The notes under the pieces were generated by a model, which was not told the DNA's origin, ran no database searches, and worked only from the letters and a program-made list of their open reading frames with translations. Shown here piece after piece: positions 1 to 5,589 of a DNA stretch of 5,589 nucleotides. This stretch comes from an uncultured Saprospiraceae bacterium (GTDB taxonomy: Bacteria > Bacteroidota > Bacteroidia > Chitinophagales > Saprospiraceae): the NCBI GenBank assembly GCA_937942405.1, contig CALDEN010000121.1, forward strand, positions 1 to 5,589, given 5' to 3'. A program made the translations under genes and the position numbers. Position 1 is the stretch's first letter; each line of letters starts with the position of its first letter.

Positions 1-2
1 CT

Positions 3-359
3 ATTACAAGAGCAGAAGCTTATGTAGGAGAAGGACTAGAAGTAGTTAACGTAGACTTAGGAATACGTACAGAAGGAGCAGTATCTATCGTAGAAGGATA
101 TGAATTATATCAGAATGAGCCAAACCCGTTCAAAGGAATGACTCAGATCGGATTCAATGTTCCTCAAGCGACTACTGCTACAGTAACCGTATATGATGTA
201 ACAGGAAAAGTAGTTAAGAATTTAACGATCGACGCTGTTAAAGGATACAATACAGTACAATTAACAAGAAATGATCTAGGAGCAAGTGCAGGAGTACTTT
301 ACTACCAGTTAGAAAGTGGTGACTTCACTGCTACTAAGAAAATGATTGTGATTGAGTAA
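3..359 (+). CDS. C-terminal end of a secreted protein with a T9SS type A sorting domain (5' partial)
   Basis: The frame is open from base 3 to the TAA at 357-359 and gives 118 residues; the start lies upstream of the window. Residues 33-118 form a type A C-terminal sorting domain of the type IX secretion system. Its hallmark is at about 36-43 (YQNEPNPF), followed by F-N-V-P, a VTVYDVTGKVV strand pair, an L-x-x-G-x-Y-Y-Q-L stretch and a final K-K-M-I-V-I-E strand. In this family the domain directs a protein that has crossed the inner membrane by Sec through the outer-membrane T9SS translocon, and it is normally cleaved on export. Residues 1-32 (ITRAEAYVGEGLEVV...) resemble the linker seen before this domain in large flavobacterial surface proteins, but nothing of the functional part is visible, so the role is unknown. 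Terminator 411-448 follows 51 bp downstream. Confidence 0.93.
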   Translation: MTRAEAYVGEGLEVVNVDLGIRTEGAVSIVEGYELYQNEPNPFKGMTQIGFNVPQATTATVTVYDVTGKVVKNLTIDAVKGYNTVQLTRNDLGASAGVLYYQLESGDFTATKKMIVIE

Positions 360-410
360 ATAACGTTTAGCATTAATGCGAAACTAGAGAATCAATCGAT
401 TCCAAAACAT

Positions 411-448
411 AAAGGCCAAAAATCAAGTCAACTTGATTTTTGGCCTTT
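411..448. terminator. Perfect hairpin terminator between convergent genes
   Basis: Bases 411-428 (AAAGGCCAAAAATCAAGT) are exactly complementary to 431-448. This gives an 18-bp stem with a minimal loop; in practice the loop is probably the tetranucleotide TCAA. On the plus strand the stem runs into TTTTGTTTTATT. On the minus strand it is followed by TATGTTTTGG, a poorer T-tract. It lies 51 bp after the stop of the T9SS gene and 59 bp after the end of the LytTR operon, so it most likely serves both. Termination is better supported in the plus direction because of the longer T-run. Confidence 0.85.
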
Positions 449-507
449 TGTTTTATTATCAATATACTAGAAAACACTACCCCATTGTTACAATTCCAAC
501 ACGATAC

Positions 508-1269
508 TTAACCCTCTAGCCATGATTTAAAATTTTTCACTTTCTCTCGACTTACAAGTAATTCTTGATCCGAATTTTGATTAATTTCTAGCTTTAATCT
601 ACTGTTCAAAAAGGGATGAATCTTCCTTATCTCAGAAATATTTACAATGTGTTTTCGACTAATTCTAAAAAACAAGGCTGGATCTAAAGATTCCGAAATC
701 TTATCCAATGTACTATCTACAACAAATCGCTTCCCATTCAAATCCAACGCAAAACTGATTCCATCTTCGGAGTAAAGCAAGGCAACATCTTCTATGGATA
801 AATACTGATATGCATTCCCGATTTTTATTAAGAATCGTTTTTTAAACTTGCCTTTATTCGCATATAGCGAAAGTCCTAACTCCTGCCAGTTTATGTTTTT
901 AATGGAAGACTGACTATGTACTTTTCTAAACTTTCTAATGGCAGCTTCTAATTTATCTATCTCTACAGGTTTAAGAAGGTAATCGATACTATTTAGCTTA
1001 AATGCATCAATCGCATACTCATCAAAAGCAGTTACAAATATTACTGGGCATGAAAACTTAATCTCTTCAAATATCTTAAAACTAAGTCCATCAGCTAGTT
1101 GTATATCCATAAAAATGAGATCTGGCTCGTTGTGACTATAAAACCAGTTCTTGGATTCCTCTACACTATCTAATACCTCCAGCACCTCGGCCTCTGGCAA
1201 TGCGACTTTGACCATACTAACTAGTCTTTTGGCTGCATAATACTCGTCTTCTATGATTAGTATTTTCAT
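508..1269 (-). CDS. LytTR-family two-component response regulator
   Basis: This is a 253-residue regulator with a receiver domain (about 1-118) and a C-terminal LytTR DNA-binding domain (about 145-250), the usual size and order for LytR/AlgR-type proteins. In the receiver, the acidic cluster E7-D8-E9, phospho-acceptor D55 (in FMDIQLADG), T80 and K100 (in DYLLKP) are all present, so it should be phosphorylatable. The LytTR part has the typical FFRISRKHIVNI stretch before the helix/strand region that contacts DNA. The start ATG overlaps the stop of the kinase gene as ATGA (1266-1269), so it is probably translated by coupling; no good ribosome binding site is visible. The cognate partner is almost certainly the adjacent kinase. 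Candidate binding sites are the direct repeats at 4833-4878 upstream of the operon. The target genes beyond that cannot be read from the sequence. Confidence 0.96.
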   Translation of the reverse strand: MKILIIEDEYYAAKRLVSMVKVALPEAEVLEVLDSVEESKNWFYSHNEPDLIFMDIQLADGLSFKIFEEIKFSCPVIFVTAFDEYAIDAFKLNSIDYLLKPVEIDKLEAAIRKFRKVHSQSSIKNINWQELGLSLYANKGKFKKRFLIKIGNAYQYLSIEDVALLYSEDGISFALDLNGKRFVVDSTLDKISESLDPALFFRISRKHIVNISEIRKIHPFLNSRLKLEINQNSDQELLVSREKVKNFKSWLEG

Positions 1270-2330
1270 TTGCTTTTAAGCGATTGTATATTATTAATGA
1301 TAGGCAATCTTACAACAAACTCTTTTTCAGTTTCCTCTACTTTAACTTCTTGAGCAGTCATAAATTTATAACGTGAACGTATATTAGTTAACCCTACCCT
1401 GGTAGATGCAAATTCTTGATTCTTCTTTTGCAAATTATTACTGACCACTAAATACTGATCCTGAACAGAGATAGCTATACGCAAGGGTTTACTTTTTGAA
1501 ACGACATTATGCTTGACTGCATTTTCAATCAAAATTTGTAATGAGATCGGCAGTATGAACTCATTCATACAACTCTCAGGAACGGTATTTACGATCTGTA
1601 TCTTTCCATGAAATCTAGTTTTCAATAAATAGATATAGGAATCTAGAGCCTCTAGCTCCTTGGTAATCGTGATTAGTTTTTCGTCACGAACTTCTAAGAT
1701 CGTACGATAGGTTTTAGACAACTCCTGCACAAACTGTATCGCTTGTTTTTCATCCTCAGGTATGAGTGTTACGAGTGTGTTTAAACTATTAAATAGAAAA
1801 TGAGGATTGACCTGGTTTTTCAAAGTATTTAACTTTTGTTCTGCCGTCACTTTCTCCAATTTATTTCTTTCTATTTCTATCAATCTAGACCTATTGAAAT
1901 AATAAATGCCTTCGTAAATAAAGAATATAAGAGCAATCAAAATAATCTCTGAAATCTCCGCTGATAGAAGACCTAGTTTATGATCGTTATAATATTCTAC
2001 ATGACTGGGATAACATGCATTCAACAATAGACCTGCCCCAAATTTTACAACTATATAAAACAAAAACAACCTACTGATAATGTATACTAATCGCTTTTGA
2101 GTAAACTCGTAATCCGGGAATTTTTTATGATACTGAATCAACAGATATCTAAAAGAAATCCAATAGATTAAAGTGTGCCAAAAGGCAACCCAAGAACAGG
2201 ACTTCATATTAGATAGAAAAGCATTAGATCCGAAGATCATCACCGTCACCACAACAGAAATAATAGGTACTCCTATCAGCATCAACCAACGGTCATCAAA
2301 ACCCAAATACTTTTCTGACTTTAAAGACAT
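1266..2330 (-). CDS. LytS/YehU-type sensor histidine kinase, four-TM
   Basis: This is a 354-residue inner-membrane kinase of the His_kinase (PF06580-like) family. Four hydrophobic segments lie at about 15-34, 47-66, 82-103 and 122-145. A short charged helix (146-170) then leads to the phospho-acceptor motif QVNPHFLFNSLN with H177. The ATP-binding part has the N box around E269-N270 with K273, H274 and N275, and a G box around G313-L314 with N316. The stretch V-S-N-N-L at 296-300 occupies the place where many kinases have D-x-G-x-G. Periplasmic loops are predicted to be only about 12 and 18 residues, so there is no extracytoplasmic sensor domain. The ATG shares one base with the TAA of the receptor gene (TAATG), and its own TGA overlaps the regulator ATG. 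It should phosphorylate the LytTR protein encoded next; the stimulus is unknown. Confidence 0.95.
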   Translation of the reverse strand: MSLKSEKYLGFDDRWLMLIGVPIISVVVTVMIFGSNAFLSNMKSCSWVAFWHTLIYWISFRYLLIQYHKKFPDYEFTQKRLVYIISRLFLFYIVVKFGAGLLLNACYPSHVEYYNDHKLGLLSAEISEIILIALIFFIYEGIYYFNRSRLIEIERNKLEKVTAEQKLNTLKNQVNPHFLFNSLNTLVTLIPEDEKQAIQFVQELSKTYRTILEVRDEKLITITKELEALDSYIYLLKTRFHGKIQIVNTVPESCMNEFILPISLQILIENAVKHNVVSKSKPLRIAISVQDQYLVVSNNLQKKNQEFASTRVGLTNIRSRYKFMTAQEVKVEETEKEFVVRLPIINNIQSLKSK

Positions 2331-4729
2331 TAAAATTCTACTTTGTACATGAAGTTAGGAAAGAATCCTATCTGATAGATATCATTGACTTCATTAGTTT
2401 GTCTATTATAAGCACTTCTGAAAATATTCTGATTATCCGTAACATTCTGAATATCAAGATAAAAGCTATGAGACAACTTTCGTTTGCGACTATTTAATTT
2501 AAAGCCTAGTTTTACATCCCATCTAAAGTAAGAGCCATACTGAGCGTCAAATGCTCGACTTTCGTCAAATTGTTGAATTTGATTAATCTTAGAAGCCTCT
2601 AAATCTACAGGAGTGTAGAATCTACCTCCTGCAGAAGTAAGTTTCGTATCCATCGTTAGAGCCATCCGGCCGATTGTAAATTCTTTTCCAGCCAATACAT
2701 TAAACACTCGCTGATTATTAAATGCACTGTTCCTTTCTACCCCATCACTACCTTTATACTTAGCATCGAATAGTGATCCTGTAATCAATACATAATACCC
2801 TTGGTTAAAGAACTTCTCTAATGTGAGTTCTACACCGGCATTGCGACCAGTTCCATCATTAACCAAATCATTTTTATCTACAGGAAAACCAAAATCAGCT
2901 CCTACATTCAGCATAGAAAAGCTACTACTCACTTTCTCTACAGGTACATTATCGATGTACTGATAATAGAGTTCTACTTTGGATCTCCAGCTATTATTGA
3001 TCTTATAATCATGAGATACTACAAAATGATTACTACGGGTAAATCCGAGTTCCTTATTCGCCAAGACAGTTGCCCCATTATTGCCTATTTTTTCTGAAAG
3101 TTGTATAGGTAATGGCTGAGTCTGATGATGTAAACCGTAGCCTGCATTGAGGGTATGTTTAGGATGGATCTTATAATTTACAGCAGCTCTAGGCTCTAAA
3201 ACTAAATCCTCGTTAAGACTATAATATTGCATATGTAAACCTCCATTTAAAGTCCACTTATCATTCACCTTATATTGGCTCTGCACATAAGGTTCTACAC
3301 TTACTGCAGTACCTGTAAAATCATAAATATCTATTAGATCAAAGACCCCATCCTGGTCAGTATCTATGCCTAGCTCTGCACTTTTAAAACTTAAGTCAGC
3401 TCTATATATTTCAGTTAGAATTCCAGACTTGGTCGTAAGTTGAGCATTGAATTTTTTATTTACTGAAGTACTAGCCGAGTATCTCACCAGTGCGTTATCC
3501 CCTATTACAAATGGCATACTGAATTCTCCATCCTCGTTCATGTTGTAATAACGATCTCTAGAAAACTGAACAGCTGTACCTGACACTGCCACAACTGTTC
3601 TGAGATAGGCATTATCACCGAGCAAGTAATTGTTTTTCAATCCCAATACGCCAAATTTTGAATCTGCACGAGCATCTTCATCATCAGCTGCAAACAAATC
3701 AGTCTCATCTACCTCTTCTCGTAGAAACTCTATATCACTAAGCCCTCCGATCCCAAATAAAGAAAAGTTGCCAAACTTGGATTTCCCGAAATCTAGTTTA
3801 AACGAAATATCCTGATAATATGGAACAGAATTAGTCCCGACATCAGCTCCTAGTTGCTGAGCAATCCCTACTGATGAGTAGCGACCAGCGACTAGGTAAC
3901 TTCCATTATTGGTTCCTTTAAGTGGCCCTTCTATCATTCCTTCAAATCCCGTAACTCCTCCCATCTGCAAGGTTACCTCCGTTTCATCTTTATTCCCATT
4001 TCTAAAACCTAAATCAAAAACACCAGAAATAGCATTGCCATATTCTGCCGCAAAGGCACTAGTCATAAAGTCAGAGTTTTTAAGCAAATTAGTATTTAGA
4101 GCACTAACTGGACCTCCAGTAGTTCCGATGGTCGAAAAATGATTAGGAGATGGAATCGGGATGCCTTCTAACTTCCAAAGTACTCCAGTAGGACTATTCC
4201 CTCTAATTACAATATCATTACGGCTATCATCAGCTGTGCTAACACCTGCAAAATTTCCTGCCAGACGAGCTACGTCACTCCTCCCTCCCGAGTACCTATT
4301 TACTTCCTCCATACTAAACTGTCGACTAGATATCGTCGCCATTTCGTTTTGTGATTTGTCTTTTTCTGCAGCAGCTATGATTACAACCTCCTCTAATTTG
4401 TTTATTGACTCGACCATTTTTAATTCAAGTACTACTTCTTTACCTGCACTTATCTGGACATTGGGAATAATGAGCATTTCATAACCTAAGTATTCAACCT
4501 CAAAAGCCTGCCTTCCCAATGGAATCCCCTCTAAAACAAAGAAACCATCCACATCTGTTGATGTTCCTGTTGTAGATGATTCTGAGATCAGCTTAATCGT
4601 TGCACCTATTAGCGGCATCTCTGATTGCTGATCTAAAATTTGCCCTTTGACGCTCTGTACTCCATTTTGAGCATAGAAGGAACTAGCAATGGTCATAAAC
4701 AGAAGTATTAGTATGTTATTGATTTTCAT
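2330..4729 (-). CDS. TonB-dependent outer-membrane receptor with carboxypeptidase-regulatory-like N-terminal domain
   Basis: This is an apparently intact 799-residue outer-membrane receptor. Residues 1-20 are a signal peptide (hydrophobic core ILILLFMTIASS, probable cut at FYA-Q). Residues 27-105 are a carboxypeptidase-D-regulatory-like beta-sandwich (VKGQILDQ, PLIGATIKL, TDVDGFFVLEGIP). A TonB-box-like LEEVVIIAA follows at 112-120. The plug domain is at about 130-240 (IVIRGNSPTGVLWKLEGIPI; AAEYGNAISGVFDLGF). The rest is beta-barrel, ending in the aromatic residue F799 expected of a Bam substrate. There is no STN domain and no SusD partner, so it is not a standard SusC-type glycan importer or FecA-type transducer. 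The ligand is unknown. A D-x-D-x-D-G motif (456-464) and an acidic loop (338-356) may bind cations. It is the first gene of an operon with a LytS/LytR-type pair. The region before the ATG (AAATTCAAAAT) has no Shine-Dalgarno sequence, which is normal for this phylum. Confidence 0.95.
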   Translation of the reverse strand: MKINNILILLFMTIASSFYAQNGVQSVKGQILDQQSEMPLIGATIKLISESSTTGTSTDVDGFFVLEGIPLGRQAFEVEYLGYEMLIIPNVQISAGKEVVLELKMVESINKLEEVVIIAAAEKDKSQNEMATISSRQFSMEEVNRYSGGRSDVARLAGNFAGVSTADDSRNDIVIRGNSPTGVLWKLEGIPIPSPNHFSTIGTTGGPVSALNTNLLKNSDFMTSAFAAEYGNAISGVFDLGFRNGNKDETEVTLQMGGVTGFEGMIEGPLKGTNNGSYLVAGRYSSVGIAQQLGADVGTNSVPYYQDISFKLDFGKSKFGNFSLFGIGGLSDIEFLREEVDETDLFAADDEDARADSKFGVLGLKNNYLLGDNAYLRTVVAVSGTAVQFSRDRYYNMNEDGEFSMPFVIGDNALVRYSASTSVNKKFNAQLTTKSGILTEIYRADLSFKSAELGIDTDQDGVFDLIDIYDFTGTAVSVEPYVQSQYKVNDKWTLNGGLHMQYYSLNEDLVLEPRAAVNYKIHPKHTLNAGYGLHHQTQPLPIQLSEKIGNNGATVLANKELGFTRSNHFVVSHDYKINNSWRSKVELYYQYIDNVPVEKVSSSFSMLNVGADFGFPVDKNDLVNDGTGRNAGVELTLEKFFNQGYYVLITGSLFDAKYKGSDGVERNSAFNNQRVFNVLAGKEFTIGRMALTMDTKLTSAGGRFYTPVDLEASKINQIQQFDESRAFDAQYGSYFRWDVKLGFKLNSRKRKLSHSFYLDIQNVTDNQNIFRSAYNRQTNEVNDIYQIGFFPNFMYKVEF

Positions 4730-4790
4730 ATTTTGAATTTATTTTGGCTAGATAGAATTTATCATTTTCTTTTAATTCGTTTCAACACTC

Positions 4791-4821
4791 CAAAAGTGAC
4801 ATATAACTAGAGAGCATGAAA
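4791..4821 (-). promoter_or_regulatory. Weak candidate promoter of the receptor-kinase-regulator operon
   Basis: Read on the minus strand, CACTTTTG (4791-4798) differs from the Bacteroidota -7 consensus TAnnTTTG at one defined base. TTTC (4818-4821), similar to the -33 element TTTG, stands 19 bp upstream, which is the usual spacing. Transcription would start near 4785, leaving a leader of roughly 55 nt. Both boxes are imperfect, so this is a suggestion only. Its position just downstream of the direct repeats at 4833-4878 would suit a promoter activated by a LytTR protein. Confidence 0.3.
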
Positions 4822-4832
4822 GCTATTTATAA

Positions 4833-4878
4833 TGAACTGTTAAAAAAGTAGGTTGAATTGTAAACCGCCCTGAACTAT
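4833..4878 (-). promoter_or_regulatory. Candidate LytTR operator: three direct repeats TGAAYTRT
   Basis: On the plus strand, TGAACTGT (4833-4840), TGAATTGT (4854-4861) and TGAACTAT (4871-4878) are three copies in the same direction. Read on the minus strand, the first gives ACAGTTCAT, a full match to the published LytTR half-site pattern [TA][AC][CA]GTTN[AG][TG]. The second gives ACAATTCAA (7 of 9) and the third ATAGTTCAG (8 of 9). The first two 9-mers are separated by exactly 12 bp, a 21-bp pitch, as is typical for a LytTR dimer on one DNA face; the third is at a 17-bp pitch. They lie about 105-150 bp before the ATG of the receptor gene, in the operon encoding a LytTR regulator. Binding is inferred. 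Confidence 0.5.
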
Positions 4879-4888
4879 GAGTTGTGTT

Positions 4889-4898
4889 TAGCTTTGCA
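4889..4898 (+). promoter_or_regulatory. Candidate -7 promoter element for the antiporter gene (distal)
   Basis: TAGCTTTGCA matches the Bacteroidota -7 consensus TAnnTTTG fully and continues with the CA often seen in flavobacterial promoters. No convincing -33 TTTG/TTG stands 17-21 bp upstream. A start near 4904 would give a leader of about 80 nt. The third TGAAYTRT repeat (4871-4878) ends 10 bp upstream, so a regulator bound there would touch the RNA polymerase site. Confidence 0.4.
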
Positions 4899-4962
4899 TT
4901 AAAATTTTGGCTATAGATAAACGCTATATAATCGACAAATAGTCCGAATTCTATACTATTCC

Positions 4963-4972
4963 TTACTTTGCA
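4963..4972 (+). promoter_or_regulatory. Alternative -7 promoter element for the antiporter gene (proximal)
   Basis: TTACTTTGCA resembles TAnnTTTGCA with one mismatch at the A. It lies 14 bp before the ATG and would give a very short leader of about 10 nt, leaving only the purine-rich GAAAAAGAG (4973-4981) ahead of the start codon. No -33 element is evident. It competes with the better match at 4889-4898; the sequence alone does not decide between them. Confidence 0.25.
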
Positions 4973-4986
4973 GAAAAAGAGCGAAT

Positions 4987-5589
4987 ATGGACCTATTTAC
5001 GATTGCTTCAGTATTGATTGTATTATCTGCTTTGTTTGGATATGTCAATGTGCGATATCTAAAGCTACCCAATACAATAGGTCTGATGATCATAGCCATC
5101 CTCTTTACGGTAGGACTTTTTTTATCTAGCTTTTTCACCCCTTCTTTATTGCACCTAGCCGAAGATCTGATTTCGGAGATCGATTTTAAAATAGTTCTCT
5201 TGGATGTAATGCTGGGTTTTTTACTATTTGCAGGAGCACTGCATACTAACTTTGACCAACTAAAAGTACAACGATGGCCAGTACTGGTTTTTGCCACTAT
5301 CGGAGTGATCACTTCTACTTTTCTAGTAGCTACGTTTGCATACTATTTATTTCATGCATTAGGACTGGAGGTAGCATACATACATTGTTTACTATTCGGT
5401 GCATTAATCTCTCCTACTGACCCAATAGCCGTTTTAGGAATAATGAAGAAAGCGGGTGTTCCCAAAATATTAGAAACTAAAATAGTAGGTGAATCTTTAT
5501 TCAATGATGGTGTAGGTGTAGTCGTTTTCTTAACGATTATGAGTATTGCTACGGGAGGATCTGGAGCTCATGGAGGTTCATCTGTAATG
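4987..5589 (+). CDS. CPA1-family cation/proton antiporter (NhaP-like), 3' partial
   Basis: The frame runs open from ATG 4987 to the window end (201 codons), about half of the roughly 400 or more residues usual for NhaP-type members. It is an inner-membrane protein with hydrophobic segments at about 4-20, 30-50, 68-85, 97-121, 130-152 and 165-188. Family motifs are clear: LLFAGALHTNFDQLK (79-93), the ISPTDPIAV segment with T144-D145-P146, and GESLFNDGVGVVVF with E169 and the N173-D174 pair that carries the exchanged ions in CPA1 antiporters. It should export Na+ (or K+/Li+) in exchange for H+ and help with pH and salt homeostasis; the ion cannot be settled from this part. The start is chosen as the only ATG after the in-frame TAA at 4918, with purine-rich GAAAAAGAG (4973-4981) just upstream. 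It is divergent from the receptor operon. Confidence 0.93.
   Translation, partial: MDLFTIASVLIVLSALFGYVNVRYLKLPNTIGLMIIAILFTVGLFLSSFFTPSLLHLAEDLISEIDFKIVLLDVMLGFLLFAGALHTNFDQLKVQRWPVLVFATIGVITSTFLVATFAYYLFHALGLEVAYIHCLLFGALISPTDPIAVLGIMKKAGVPKILETKIVGESLFNDGVGVVVFLTIMSIATGGSGAHGGSSVM

Noticed and set aside
138..359. A separate small 73-aa gene starting at the ATG at 138
   Set aside because: The same frame is open back to base 3, and the ATG falls inside the conserved type A sorting motif just after NPFKG, so it is an internal methionine of a longer secreted protein.
3..359. Possible foreign codon use in the T9SS gene (11 of 12 glycines are GGA)
   Set aside because: The part of the receptor gene I back-read is also GGA-rich, so this looks like a genome preference or a high-expression bias, not a sign of transfer.
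1446..1452. Possible inactive kinase because V-S-N-N-L replaces the D-x-G-x-G box
   Set aside because: The N box, G box and phospho-acceptor histidine are intact, and to my knowledge this substitution is common in LytS-type kinases of Bacteroidota, so loss of activity is not supported.
3630..4484. Three plus-strand open frames (61, 77 and 107 aa) antisense to the receptor gene
   Set aside because: They lie wholly inside a well-supported receptor frame and are Ser/Pro-rich, as expected from reverse reading. They lack recognisable domains.
4730..4986. A small RNA, riboswitch or tRNA in the divergent intergenic region
   Set aside because: I saw no strong hairpin, cloverleaf or known riboswitch core there; only the direct repeats and promoter-like boxes stand out.
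4956..5312. A 118-aa minus-strand open frame
   Set aside because: It overlaps the start and first 109 codons of the antiporter on the other strand, where motifs clearly support the plus-strand gene. The minus product has no recognisable features.
1..5589. CRISPR array, insertion sequence, integrase or attachment site
   Set aside because: No regularly spaced long repeats, transposase or integrase frames, or terminal inverted repeats are visible anywhere in the window.

Overview
The window looks like chromosomal DNA of a member of the Bacteroidota, most likely of the Flavobacteriia type. Four things point there. A secreted protein ends in a type IX secretion (T9SS) type A sorting domain. A TonB-dependent receptor has the carboxypeptidase-regulatory-like N-terminal extension typical of this phylum. 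A LytS/LytR-type two-component pair is present. The DNA is AT-rich, with TAnnTTTG-like promoter elements and weak or absent Shine-Dalgarno sequences. The exact genus cannot be read from the sequence.

Layout: (1) Bases 3-359 (+) are the 3' end of a T9SS cargo protein whose start lies outside the window. (2) A perfect 18-bp inverted repeat at 411-448 sits between this gene and the convergent operon and probably terminates transcription from both sides. (3) A tightly packed minus-strand operon runs from 4729 down to 508. It encodes, in transcription order, a TonB-dependent outer-membrane receptor (799 aa), a four-TM LytS-type histidine kinase (354 aa, start overlapping the receptor stop by 1 nt) and a LytTR response regulator (253 aa, start overlapping the kinase stop by 4 nt). 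(4) A 257-bp divergent intergenic region (4730-4986) carries three same-direction copies of TGAAYTRT. Two of them are spaced exactly 21 bp apart, as expected for a LytTR dimer. Candidate promoters point both ways. (5) From 4987 (+) begins a CPA1-type cation/proton antiporter, cut by the window end after 201 codons.

Working together: the receptor, kinase and regulator are translationally coupled and so are probably made as one unit. The simplest model is that the kinase phosphorylates the regulator, which binds the direct repeats upstream of the receptor gene and controls its own operon, perhaps together with the divergent antiporter. The kinase has almost no periplasmic domain, so what it senses, and whether the receptor takes part in signalling, is open. 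This receptor-plus-LytTR module is the most interesting part of the window; the remaining genes are ordinary.
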